Shown here: one piece after another, positions 55,429-63,960 of the stretch | Position numbering within the stretch: position 1 is the first letter of the stretch | How the letters are laid out: every line of letters begins with the position of its first letter | NCBI GenBank assembly: GCA_028278625.1 | Contig: JANQDY010000272.1 | Coordinates: 1 to 64,000 of the forward strand | Source of the DNA: Thermodesulfobacteriota bacterium | GTDB taxonomy: Bacteria > Desulfobacterota > DSM-4660 > Desulfatiglandales > Desulfatiglandaceae | Length of the DNA stretch: 64,000 nucleotides | Direction of reading: 5' to 3' | Notes under the pieces: generated by a model | The model's database searches: none | What the model was told of the DNA's origin: nothing | What the model saw: only the letters and a program-made list of their open reading frames with translations | Made by a program: the position numbers and the translations under genes

Positions 55429-57886
55429 AGTCGAAACGCTCTTCGTTTTCGGGATCTATGAAGGAAGGACTCAGGGTTGCGTGTGGTACGACCCACCGGT
55501 CGCCGGCATGCCGTATCCATTTTTTCACTTCCGCTGAGGGTTTACAGAATTTCCTCCTGGAATTGTGGATGATTTGTTCCCTCAAATGTTTCAGAGGCAG
55601 ATCAAGCGGTGGCCGGGTTTTCATTTTGATGATGTCCCTGCCGATTCTGGCGAAAGCTTCTCCCACATCAAGAGACACAAGGTCCTCGGGTTTTACTTTC
55701 AATTGCAGATCTTTTGCCAAATAGTCGGCATCCCGCTTGTCCACCTTGAAAATGATCGAAGTGCCCACGCTCGAAAGGGCATCCCGTTTTTTGGCATTGA
55801 ATTGGCTCAAATACTGGTGCGCCAATGACAGGCCTACCCGGTATTTGCGAGTTTCAGCGATAAGGTTTTCCAGGGAATCGGTCATAAAATTGTGTGCTTC
55901 ATCGCAGAAAACATGGAACTGCTTTCTTTCGCCAATCGGTGTATCACTCCGGCTCAAGGCATTTAGGTGGAGTGTTGAAAGAATGAAGCACCCCAAAACT
56001 TTTCGAACGGTCACTCCCATATTCGAGAGATTTATCAATAGAATTTCCCCCTGGTCCATGATTCTTCGGAAATTGAAACGGTTCTCCGGCTGGGAGAGCA
56101 TCAGGGATACCGGGCCTGAAATGAGGAGTTTGGACAATTTATTGATGGGAGGACTCAGTTCGCTTTTACTATACCCTTTGTAATCGTGTTCCCAGAACTG
56201 CCTTGCGGTCTGATTGTCAATAACCTTTAATATTTCCCGTACCAACACATCATTCGTTTTGGATTTGTTGTGGAGAAGGTTTGAGATATCCAAAAAGGTG
56301 GCACCGGGCAAATGGCCCAAGCCGAAGACCAGGTTCCGAAGGATATTCTCTAAGCGGTCACCCCATCCTCCGCTCTCAACAAAACTTCTGATCGCCATGA
56401 CCAGGTCATTTGCAAGTCGGCCGATCTCCATGCCCCGAATTGGTGTCAACGGATTCCAGAGTGGTACCCAATCCGGATCGGCAGGGTTGAAATACATGGT
56501 TCTTCCAACCTGTCGTTCGGGTATCAGGCACAAAAGCCGTTCTACCATATCGCCGTGTGGATCAATGACGGCTACACCGTGACCTCCATTGATGTCCTCA
56601 AGTATCATGTTTTCAATGGTTGTGGTTTTACCATACCCGGAAGCGCCGATTAAATGAAGATGACGTCTTCTGGACTTCTCAGGGATACAGGCGTTTTGGG
56701 AAGAACCCGCATAATCGCAGGTGCCGATCCAGGTGCCTGAAAGCAGATCGGGATTGCGGACCGGGAGCGTTTCGAGAACGCATGTGGGTGTGGTGCAGAG
56801 ATCGTTTTCGGAAAACGTCGGAATGTGGACCGGTCCGGTGAGTTCCTGGGAGTTGACCAAGAAGCCGGGATGGTAGGTCAATCCCTGTAAAAACATATCC
56901 CTGATCTGATTTGCCGGAACTACTCCACGATATTCCCTTTCGGTCAAATACCCCAAAGGCCTTCCGCCGTGTTGGAAAAGGCCCATAAAAGTGGAAATGG
57001 CACTCAGAAGTTCCTTTCCTTTATTTTCAGACCCTACCACTGCCAGGCGTAACGCGGCGGAATAAAAGGGCTTATCGTTATGGGACTTGCTTTCCAATTC
57101 ATAAGCGGATTGCCGGAGATCTCCTGATGGCGATTGCTGGGTATATCGTTGTGAAATACCGGTACTGTTTTGAAGTTTTGCCATATATTCCATATCGAGT
57201 AAAATTTCCACGTTCCGGCCCCAGTTATGGGAGGGCGATACAGGTTGCATAAGCGCCTGATATACTCCTATGCCGGGCGCCTCGATGCCGGATAGTGAAG
57301 CCATGAGAGGGATGAGAGGAGAAAGGTGAAGTTCCTGGGGCCTGGTTAAGAGATGTGAATAGGGCGGCGGCGGAAAATAGTCTCTCATAAGTATGTCTCG
57401 CCAGCCCGCATTTTTTATGCCGTCCATCAGGGATTGTTCCATCAAAGTCAATTCGCACAGCTCGAATTCACCACGGAAAGCAGACATAATGATGGGTAAA
57501 TCCTTTCGGTTAAGAAGAAAACCGATTGATACGCCATCACGATTGCCGATCACCTCGAAACCAAACCGATAATGGAGGAGTTGGAGCTGTTTAAGAAAAC
57601 GCTCCGAATGGATCCAATCGAAGGCATATTCGGGGGAAATCCAAACCTGATAGCGCAGCAGTTCCTCCGGGGGTGCGGGTTGATTGATTGTCCGTGCGGC
57701 ACCATCATCCACATCCAGCCTGTTTTCGATCTTCCACAAAGGCATAAAGCAGGGTTCAAGGGCAACCGGACTTCTTGATAAGTCAGGACTGCAACCTTTC
57801 CGAATCTCTTCGCGCATAATGGCATGCAGCTTTGCCCCAATCATATGGGGTTGTGCCAGGGTTATCAGGGCCTGCTCAATGGACAT
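55415..57886 (-). CDS. HerA/TraD-like conjugative DNA-transfer ATPase
   Basis: An 823-residue protein. The N-terminal ~380 residues resemble the non-catalytic part of type IV secretion DNA-binding proteins with no clear membrane helix. The motor domain has Walker A GASGYGKTT (about 412-420), AVIDPHGDM, Walker B FHVFCDEAHNF (about 660) and a TraM-recognition-like C-terminal segment. Proteins of this shape couple DNA to a conjugation channel or translocate DNA in element maintenance. AAGGAAG precedes the ATG. No relaxase or T4SS channel genes are in the window, so mobilisation may depend on genes further right. Confidence 0.85.
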   Translation of the reverse strand: MSIEQALITLAQPHMIGAKLHAIMREEIRKGCSPDLSRSPVALEPCFMPLWKIENRLDVDDGAARTINQPAPPEELLRYQVWISPEYAFDWIHSERFLKQLQLLHYRFGFEVIGNRDGVSIGFLLNRKDLPIIMSAFRGEFELCELTLMEQSLMDGIKNAGWRDILMRDYFPPPPYSHLLTRPQELHLSPLIPLMASLSGIEAPGIGVYQALMQPVSPSHNWGRNVEILLDMEYMAKLQNSTGISQRYTQQSPSGDLRQSAYELESKSHNDKPFYSAALRLAVVGSENKGKELLSAISTFMGLFQHGGRPLGYLTEREYRGVVPANQIRDMFLQGLTYHPGFLVNSQELTGPVHIPTFSENDLCTTPTCVLETLPVRNPDLLSGTWIGTCDYAGSSQNACIPEKSRRRHLHLIGASGYGKTTTIENMILEDINGGHGVAVIDPHGDMVERLLCLIPERQVGRTMYFNPADPDWVPLWNPLTPIRGMEIGRLANDLVMAIRSFVESGGWGDRLENILRNLVFGLGHLPGATFLDISNLLHNKSKTNDVLVREILKVIDNQTARQFWEHDYKGYSKSELSPPINKLSKLLISGPVSLMLSQPENRFNFRRIMDQGEILLINLSNMGVTVRKVLGCFILSTLHLNALSRSDTPIGERKQFHVFCDEAHNFMTDSLENLIAETRKYRVGLSLAHQYLSQFNAKKRDALSSVGTSIIFKVDKRDADYLAKDLQLKVKPEDLVSLDVGEAFARIGRDIIKMKTRPPLDLPLKHLREQIIHNSRRKFCKPSAEVKKWIRHAGDRWVVPHATLSPSFIDPENEERFDYEEF

Positions 57887-58048
57887 TCTTTGACTTCCTT
57901 AGAAATAGGGTATCTCACATTGGAAAGCGGCAGGAAGAAACAGCATGTTTCAGAAAAATGCCTCAACGTGGCGGATTTCAAAAGGCTGGGAGCCCCCGTT
58001 TGAGGGGAATGATTCAATTTCGTAGGAAAAAAACTGAATGCGGATCTA
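57887..58048 (-). other. Intergenic region between DegT-type and transfer ATPase genes
   Basis: A 162-nt gap. It contains a short CCCC/GGGG stem at about 57993-58006 with no U-run. It separates two transcription or translation modules of the element. No gene is supported. Confidence 0.4.
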
Positions 58049-59311
58049 TCAGGAAGAAGAAAAGGTCAATGTGCAGCCTACTGATTTTGTAAGTGAATGA
58101 CAGTTGTCTTTGAATATGTTGATCAGCTTCAATGCATCCGGAAGTTCCATTCTATCCAAGGTGTTGGCGGAAAAAAGCAGAAGTTCTTCGTTTCTGCAAC
58201 GCTGCTCAGCAACGGGACAGCTTCCTTTTTCATGGGATGGATGCGAATAGGCTTGCGGCCAGACTTTGTCGCCATGTTTCTGGAATGCAGGCCTCAGATG
58301 AATCGGCATCCTGACGGGACCGGAATTGATTGAAACTCCTGAGGGATGCATCGATTCAATAAAGGACTCCCTGGACCTTCCGTTGCATTCCCGAAATTCG
58401 TAAGTCAAGGGCACACCATAGGCAGCAGAAATGTCTTCTCGCCTGCAACAAACGGCTTCAATATCCGGAATGGTTTTCGCTGTTTCATGTACCGCGCCCA
58501 GAATCCGTTTCCGGTGAGCAATCCTTTTGGGGGACAATTCGAGGTCCGCCAATGCCAGAGAGGCTGCCAGAGGATGGATGCGATAATTCCGGTTCAGTTC
58601 GGACCCTGCTATATCGGGCTTGCCGATGACGTCCCGGAATACTCTGAGGGGGTGCTGTGAAATGGCAACCGCTTTTTCATAATGAGCCCGGTCATCGGTC
58701 GCCAGAACCCCACCCTCACCGCCAAAAACCGCCTTGCCCCGTCCCAGGCTGAAACAGGTCATATGACCCAGACCGCCGATTTTTCTCCCCTTTGAAAAGG
58801 CCCCCAGGGCCTGGGCTGCATCTGAAATGATATGGATTTCCCGATCTTTTGCCAGATCACACAAACTGTCCATATCCGCGGGATTTCCGAACAGATGAAC
58901 CGGAAGGATAGCCTTTGTCCTGTTCGAAATTCTGGACTTGACGGAAAGCGGATCAAGGGTCAATGTGTCGTCAATATCCGCGAAGACGGCGGTTGCACCG
59001 GTAAAAAGAACTGGCGAAACGCTCTGTCCCCATGAGTAGGGACTGACAATGACCTCATCGCCCGGACCCACACCTGCCGCCAACAATGCCGTGTGAAGCG
59101 CCGCCGTGCAGCTTGAAAGCGCCAGAGCAAAGCGAGCACCGCACGCATCGGCAAATGCGCTTTCGAATTCAGCAATCGGTCCAACGCCGGACAGGGAAGA
59201 GACCGAGGTGGAATCACGGAATCCCCGTCTCAGGACTTCCAGGACGGCTTTTTCATGTGCAGGCGTGATAATTCCGGATTCAAGAGACAACTGTTCTTCC
59301 ATGTTTATCAC
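58049..59311 (-). CDS. DegT/DnrJ/EryC1/StrS-family PLP-dependent enzyme
   Basis: A 420-residue type I PLP enzyme of the sugar aminotransferase family. It shows LSSCTAALHTALLAAGVGPGDEVIV in parts, the PLP-phosphate region, DAAQALGAF with the PLP-ring Asp, and CFSLGRGKAVFGGEGG with the Schiff-base Lys in GRGK. The catalytic residues look intact. It starts at a GTG that overlaps the AAA ATPase stop by 4 nt; an ATG at 59302 is an alternative. In other loci such enzymes make amino sugars, but no sugar nucleotide genes are here. Its place in this operon is unusual. Confidence 0.85.
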   Translation of the reverse strand: MINMEEQLSLESGIITPAHEKAVLEVLRRGFRDSTSVSSLSGVGPIAEFESAFADACGARFALALSSCTAALHTALLAAGVGPGDEVIVSPYSWGQSVSPVLFTGATAVFADIDDTLTLDPLSVKSRISNRTKAILPVHLFGNPADMDSLCDLAKDREIHIISDAAQALGAFSKGRKIGGLGHMTCFSLGRGKAVFGGEGGVLATDDRAHYEKAVAISQHPLRVFRDVIGKPDIAGSELNRNYRIHPLAASLALADLELSPKRIAHRKRILGAVHETAKTIPDIEAVCCRREDISAAYGVPLTYEFRECNGRSRESFIESMHPSGVSINSGPVRMPIHLRPAFQKHGDKVWPQAYSHPSHEKGSCPVAEQRCRNEELLLFSANTLDRMELPDALKLINIFKDNCHSLTKSVGCTLTFSSS

Positions 59312-61074
59312 CGCATGGCCTTGGCATATTGCCGGGCACGCTGAAGCTCTTCCAGTTTTACATGAAGCGCTTCACGGTTGAGGCGACCTGTTTTGGGATC
59401 GACAATATCATCGGCAATCAGGTTCTCGGGTATTTCCGCATCGTCTCTCAGACCCTCCATGGACATCCAGGGGAGCAGAGAATTGGCACTGCACATGGAA
59501 AGGGATGTGAGGGTAATAAACGACATCTCCAAAGGGGTTTCAGAAGGAAGGTAGTCTTCGGCCGCCGCCATGAGATGTTTCATTCCAATGGGATTTCCCG
59601 GCGTCTTTCTGTTGTGGTCGGCCCGGAGTCCGGCATGCACCAGGATTTCCTGAAGACTCCGACCGGTAGGCCGAAGCGGTGCAAGTGTTGCAGCGGATTT
59701 CTTGACGGAAACATTCTTGAAAAGCCTGCGATCGAATTTTTTCAGAAGAATGGCAAAGAGTTCGGCTATTTCGCTTTGGCTTGGATGAAGTACCGGTATG
59801 GAGACCTTAAAACGGTCGACAATGGCCGGATCCAGCAGATCGGGCCGATTGGACGCGCCCACAAAGAGAATCCGACCACGGTGCTCCGGCAACGCCATCC
59901 ATGACATGATTCTGGCCAGCATCCTTTCGGAAGTCCCAGAGTCGCCCGAAGCACCGGTTCCCCTCTGGCCGATGAGTTGGTCTATTTCATCAAAGAAAAT
60001 GATGCACCGCTCAAACTGCTCGGCCACCCTGATTACATGTTCCAATTGCTGCTCACTTTGACCCACATATGGCCCTCTGACATTGCGGAATTGAATCAGG
60101 ACCCAGTCCAGGAAATTGGCCATGGACGCAACAACATGGGATTTTCCACAACCGGGGACCCCATTAAACAGAATCGATTGCGGAACGCCTTTTTGTCCAC
60201 TCCTCAGCTGATCCCTCAGTTTTATTAAAAACTCTTTAACCTGCCTGAATCCGGCGACCTGTTCCATGGTATCCTCCGGCTCAGACACTTCGAGAAGGTC
60301 ACCTGTTAACTGCCGGATGGAACGGGCCTTTGCAACCTTTACCTGTTCCCTGGTTACTTTTGTACTGTAGTGGTGTGAAGTTCGAAAAAGCTTTTCGATT
60401 TCCACCAACGGCATCCCGGCAGTGATGCCGGCCAATTCATCAGTATCCAATCCCGTTTCCAGATCTCCAAGGATTTTGCGCTCTTTTAAAAAATTGATAA
60501 AGGATAGACGTTCTTCAGTGCCGGGAAGGTTGACCTGGATCACCCGGTATCCATAAGACCGCGTGATCAGATCGGCGGGCATTTCACCGTAAGTGATGAT
60601 CACGGCCCTTGATGCGCCTGCGGCAATACCGTCGTCCATGGACAACATGTGGAGCAGTTCTGTTGCACGTATCTGATCCGGAACCGCAGATGCGGAGATA
60701 CCCAAGGAGTTCGCGGGAACCAGATGCTCTCCGTAATGAATCAGAACCAGCCATCTATCGCTTTTGTCCCTGAGCATTGAAATGATCTCATTTAGAACAA
60801 CTGATGGTTCCTGTTGAGGCGACAAACTCCGCAGTTTTCGGTTATTTTTGTCGTCTGCTTGCCGAGGATTCAGTTCATTCAAACCCGTTGCGGCTGAATA
60901 CTGCGCGATTCGATATTCCTGTTGGGCATATATTCCTGCGAGGAAGAATGAGAGGTATACGGGGCCGATTCTTTTTTCCTCCCAATAGTATCGGTCTGCC
61001 GTGTTGAAATGGAGAATTGTGTGTTGCCGGCATGAAAAGGCTTTTTCCAATTCATCCAAGAATGCGGGTTTCAT
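59308..61074 (-). CDS. Double-AAA ATPase resembling Ycf46
   Basis: A 588-residue AAA ATPase. The first ~230 residues form a degenerate nucleotide-binding-like domain without Walker A. A linker with EQVAGFRQVKEFL leads to an active AAA+ domain with Walker A NGVPGCGKSH (about 304-313), Walker B CIIFFDEIDQL, sensor 1 GASNRPDLLD and an arginine-finger region PAIVDRF. The C-terminal region is helical. The arrangement is like plastid/cyanobacterial Ycf46 and CDC48-type unfoldases. GGGGG precedes the ATG, which overlaps the upstream stop by 4 nt. It may remodel or unfold a partner, perhaps the membrane or vWA protein of the same operon. Confidence 0.85.
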   Translation of the reverse strand: MKPAFLDELEKAFSCRQHTILHFNTADRYYWEEKRIGPVYLSFFLAGIYAQQEYRIAQYSAATGLNELNPRQADDKNNRKLRSLSPQQEPSVVLNEIISMLRDKSDRWLVLIHYGEHLVPANSLGISASAVPDQIRATELLHMLSMDDGIAAGASRAVIITYGEMPADLITRSYGYRVIQVNLPGTEERLSFINFLKERKILGDLETGLDTDELAGITAGMPLVEIEKLFRTSHHYSTKVTREQVKVAKARSIRQLTGDLLEVSEPEDTMEQVAGFRQVKEFLIKLRDQLRSGQKGVPQSILFNGVPGCGKSHVVASMANFLDWVLIQFRNVRGPYVGQSEQQLEHVIRVAEQFERCIIFFDEIDQLIGQRGTGASGDSGTSERMLARIMSWMALPEHRGRILFVGASNRPDLLDPAIVDRFKVSIPVLHPSQSEIAELFAILLKKFDRRLFKNVSVKKSAATLAPLRPTGRSLQEILVHAGLRADHNRKTPGNPIGMKHLMAAAEDYLPSETPLEMSFITLTSLSMCSANSLLPWMSMEGLRDDAEIPENLIADDIVDPKTGRLNREALHVKLEELQRARQYAKAMR

Positions 61075-62009
61075 GGCGACCCCCTTTTGATACGGTTCAT
61101 GTTGATCTGATGCATACGATTCAACAGTAAATGTCTATGGTATTCCGGTTTGATACCGAGGTTCCTGGCGGAAGTCTGTTTGGCAGAGATACTACTGGCC
61201 GCAATCTGGCCTTTCAGTACTTCTTTTTCAAATGAAGGAAATAGATCCTTCAGCTGATGGTTTTTCTTGTATTTCCTGAAAGGGTCTTCACAGATCCTTC
61301 CAAGAACAAGACCTTTTCGCCGCAAGGCCCTTTCGAGCCTTGCCATCTCTTTCTGACAGGAAAGCCCGGGATAAGCAGTGCTGTCCAGACGCAACCGTCC
61401 TCCTTCGGCCCTGGCGCGGAGACAGACTTTCCCTTTTGCCCCGACAATATCCCTGCCGTTTCTATGTACGTCATAACCCAGACCGCTCAATTCTCCGGAG
61501 AGGGTTTCCACAGCCACCAGGTCCTCTGTTTTGGAAAGAAAATAATGGGCGTCTTTTGCCGTCTCCCGCAGCAGCGGTTCACATTTCAGGGCCAGAAGAT
61601 CAACGGCCTGGGCATCAGCCACCGCTTCCTCAAAATGGGTTTTGATGGTTTGCACAAGGGCGGAGGCTTTTTTCAGTTTCTCCCCATGTTTTTTCCTGGC
61701 GACAGTGGCTAAAGGTTGGATCCGGGTGATAGCATCATCGATCGCCAGGACATGGATCCCTCTCATCAAACCTTTGTTCTTTGTTTCTTTTAAAAGAACC
61801 TGTTCTTTGGGTTCCAGCTTTTTAGGAAGATACTCTGCTTCAAGCCTGATACGGTTTTTCAAATAGGCATTTTGAGCGGCTGACTCCCGTTCCATGGTTG
61901 TTGAATATGACCCGCTCAGCGATATCCCTAGATCTTCCAATAGCCTTGATACTTCCCGCCTGATATCGCCCATGGCAACAACGATTGAAAAAATGCTCAG
62001 TTCGGACAT
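61071..62009 (-). CDS. Basic coiled-coil protein with possible Ycf35/DUF2997-like C-terminal part
   Basis: A 312-residue protein. The N-terminal two thirds are helical and basic with a likely coiled coil (about 100-150). The segment 168-235 (ETLSGELSGLGYDVHRNGRD, then RLRLDSTAYPGLSCQKEM) recalls the DUF1257/Ycf35 and DUF2997 pair that is often beside Ycf46-like ATPases; this is a by-eye resemblance only. The C-terminus is very basic. AGGAGG lies 5 nt before the ATG at 62009, which is preferred to the GTG at 62015. It overlaps the AAA ATPase gene by 4 nt and is probably its direct partner. Confidence 0.7.
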   Translation of the reverse strand: MSELSIFSIVVAMGDIRREVSRLLEDLGISLSGSYSTTMERESAAQNAYLKNRIRLEAEYLPKKLEPKEQVLLKETKNKGLMRGIHVLAIDDAITRIQPLATVARKKHGEKLKKASALVQTIKTHFEEAVADAQAVDLLALKCEPLLRETAKDAHYFLSKTEDLVAVETLSGELSGLGYDVHRNGRDIVGAKGKVCLRARAEGGRLRLDSTAYPGLSCQKEMARLERALRRKGLVLGRICEDPFRKYKKNHQLKDLFPSFEKEVLKGQIAASSISAKQTSARNLGIKPEYHRHLLLNRMHQINMNRIKRGSP

Positions 62010-62018
62010 GTGCACCTC

Positions 62019-63146
62019 CTATTTTGCAAAAGGGTTCCATCCTTCACTAGATGGCTCAATTATTGATTCACTCTGCTTTTCTTCCTGATTTTCTTGTGGA
62101 TTTTCAGCATGCTCTGTGTGGTGATCTTCGTCTGGGGACTCGGGATCATCAGCGTCATGCACATCCAGTTGCTCCCAACCGAGCAGTGTTAAAATCCGAC
62201 GTCCCATTGCACCGAACAGCTGAATCGCCACGCTCGAAAATTGGTAAAATCTCTGAACGACTTCAGCCCAAATTCTTGATGAGAGAAGGAGGAGACCAAG
62301 GGGTGAGATGATCAGGAAAGCCGCAATGAGCATGAGGAATTTAATAACCGCCACAAGGCTCCAACTGGAAAAGACGCCGCCAAAAAGAACGAGGATAGGA
62401 ATACTGATATTGGCGATGATGGGGATCCAATAATAGAGGCCTTCTTTCGGAGCATCCGCTATTTCGTCGGAAACCCCAAAAAAGTCAGCTCTCAAACCGC
62501 TGTTGAAACCATTCAAAGACCCATTTTCTGAATAAGAAGAAGAGGACGGATCGAGACTTTCATCGGCAATTACTTTTCCTCTAAAAAGTCCCATCGTTAC
62601 GGTCACGAATAGGGACAATAAAAGAGAGAAAACAACCATATAGAGCAGGCATCTCTTGTATTGGGATGAAATCGTTTCCCTCCAGGGAATCGTTCGGGTG
62701 ATACCGATAAGGTCACAAATGATGGCGCCCCATAAAAGAATGCTTGAAATGATCGCTAACGCTGTCAGAGTTCCGGCTCCCATGGGCGGATTGTAATGTC
62801 CTACATCGATCCCCGCCGCCACCAGTGACAAAGCCAGAAGATGGAACTCCGAAAAAATGAAAACAAGGAAAAACGAACAATGTATTTTGGCTCCGATAAA
62901 CTCAAGAAAGACGTCCTGCAGATCGAGCTTCCCTTCCACAGTGAACTGTCCTCGATAAAACTTTGCGACGCCTCCCCAGAACTTTTCCAGGGAGTCGCCG
63001 ATCAGAATGAACGGATTCAGCAAAAGACTGAAAAAGGCCTCTGCTACAACCCTGATCCGACTTTCGAAGGCGCCACAAATGATCAGAACCAGTGTGCTAC
63101 CCACGACACCAACGATTGTATATACCGCAAAAGACGGAAAACTCAT
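62019..63146 (-). CDS. Polytopic membrane protein with acidic C-terminal tail
   Basis: A 375-residue integral membrane protein with about six to seven hydrophobic helices (near residues 5-25, 85-110, 128-150, 170-190, 245-265, 268-300) and a long acidic, Glu/Asp/His-rich C-terminal tail of about 55 residues. No transporter or channel signature is recognised. The ATG at 63146 overlaps the upstream vWA gene stop by 4 nt; an open extension to 63242 would overlap that gene and is rejected. It may anchor the AAA ATPase complex to the membrane or act as an effector. Confidence 0.75.
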   Translation of the reverse strand: MSFPSFAVYTIVGVVGSTLVLIICGAFESRIRVVAEAFFSLLLNPFILIGDSLEKFWGGVAKFYRGQFTVEGKLDLQDVFLEFIGAKIHCSFFLVFIFSEFHLLALSLVAAGIDVGHYNPPMGAGTLTALAIISSILLWGAIICDLIGITRTIPWRETISSQYKRCLLYMVVFSLLLSLFVTVTMGLFRGKVIADESLDPSSSSYSENGSLNGFNSGLRADFFGVSDEIADAPKEGLYYWIPIIANISIPILVLFGGVFSSWSLVAVIKFLMLIAAFLIISPLGLLLLSSRIWAEVVQRFYQFSSVAIQLFGAMGRRILTLLGWEQLDVHDADDPESPDEDHHTEHAENPQENQEEKQSESIIEPSSEGWNPFAK

Positions 63147-63883
63147 TGTGGCCCTCCCAAAAAGTGGTTCATGGTGAAATCGTCCTCTATGGCTAAGAAG
63201 ACAATCTTGGCGGCACCCGCTTCCGAAAGGTATTTCACCCATCGGCTCTTGAATTTCAGGGTTTTCGAGGGATCTTTGTCATTTTGGAATCCGGTGATGG
63301 CCACATTGACTCTCGCCAATTGGGGTTTGACGTCGTAGCCGATGTTATCCTGCAGATCTGATGCGATGATCAGGATTCGCTGGTATCCATAGGGGATCAA
63401 GGCAAATTTGTCGCTGGCAGCGGCGAGAAATCCATAAACATCGGTTTTCATGACCTTCGTGAAAGGAGAAACGGACAACTTATTGCACGCCTCCTTCTTC
63501 ATCATATTGATCTGAAACAGCTCTCTGGATCGCTGGTTTTTTGATTTTCGGTCAAATGGGTTGTCATCGTGGTATTCCTTCAAGGCCGGGATTTCGAGCC
63601 TGAAAATGCTGCAATTATCCAGGTATGATGAATCGGTAATGGCCCGGCAGTAAAGAATGTCCCCCGGCCTCAGCTTTTCAATGATCCAGCAGAGCATATC
63701 CTTGGCCTGGTTGAGAAGTTTGTAGGAACCCGAGAAATCGATGGCCACGACAATCACGCGTTTAGGTCTTTCAATCATCTGGCTTTTTTGCGAAACTAAA
63801 GGCTCTTCCTTTTTCTCGGCTTCACATCCCGAAAAAGCTAAAAACATCAAAAACATCCACAAGAAAAAACGCTTGGTTTCCAT
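63143..63883 (-). CDS. vWA-domain lipoprotein
   Basis: A 246-residue lipoprotein: signal peptide with lipobox LAFSGC, then a von Willebrand A domain. The MIDAS residues are DFSGS (DxSxS) just after VIVVA and a later Asp in ASDLQD. A MoxR/vWA or chelatase-like pairing of a metal-dependent adhesion domain with an AAA ATPase is common, but here the vWA protein is outside the cytoplasm. The ATG at 63883 follows AGGAGG by 6 nt; an in-frame TTG at 63889 is less likely. It is the first gene of the five-gene unit visible in the window. Confidence 0.82.
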   Translation of the reverse strand: METKRFFLWMFLMFLAFSGCEAEKKEEPLVSQKSQMIERPKRVIVVAIDFSGSYKLLNQAKDMLCWIIEKLRPGDILYCRAITDSSYLDNCSIFRLEIPALKEYHDDNPFDRKSKNQRSRELFQINMMKKEACNKLSVSPFTKVMKTDVYGFLAAASDKFALIPYGYQRILIIASDLQDNIGYDVKPQLARVNVAITGFQNDKDPSKTLKFKSRWVKYLSEAGAAKIVFLAIEDDFTMNHFLGGPQ

Positions 63884-63960
63884 GGCCAACCTCCTTTCAT
63901 TTTGGAATTCAAAAGGGATTTACTTCCAGTGAAAAATTGTCGTTTCAGATCCTCAAACCC

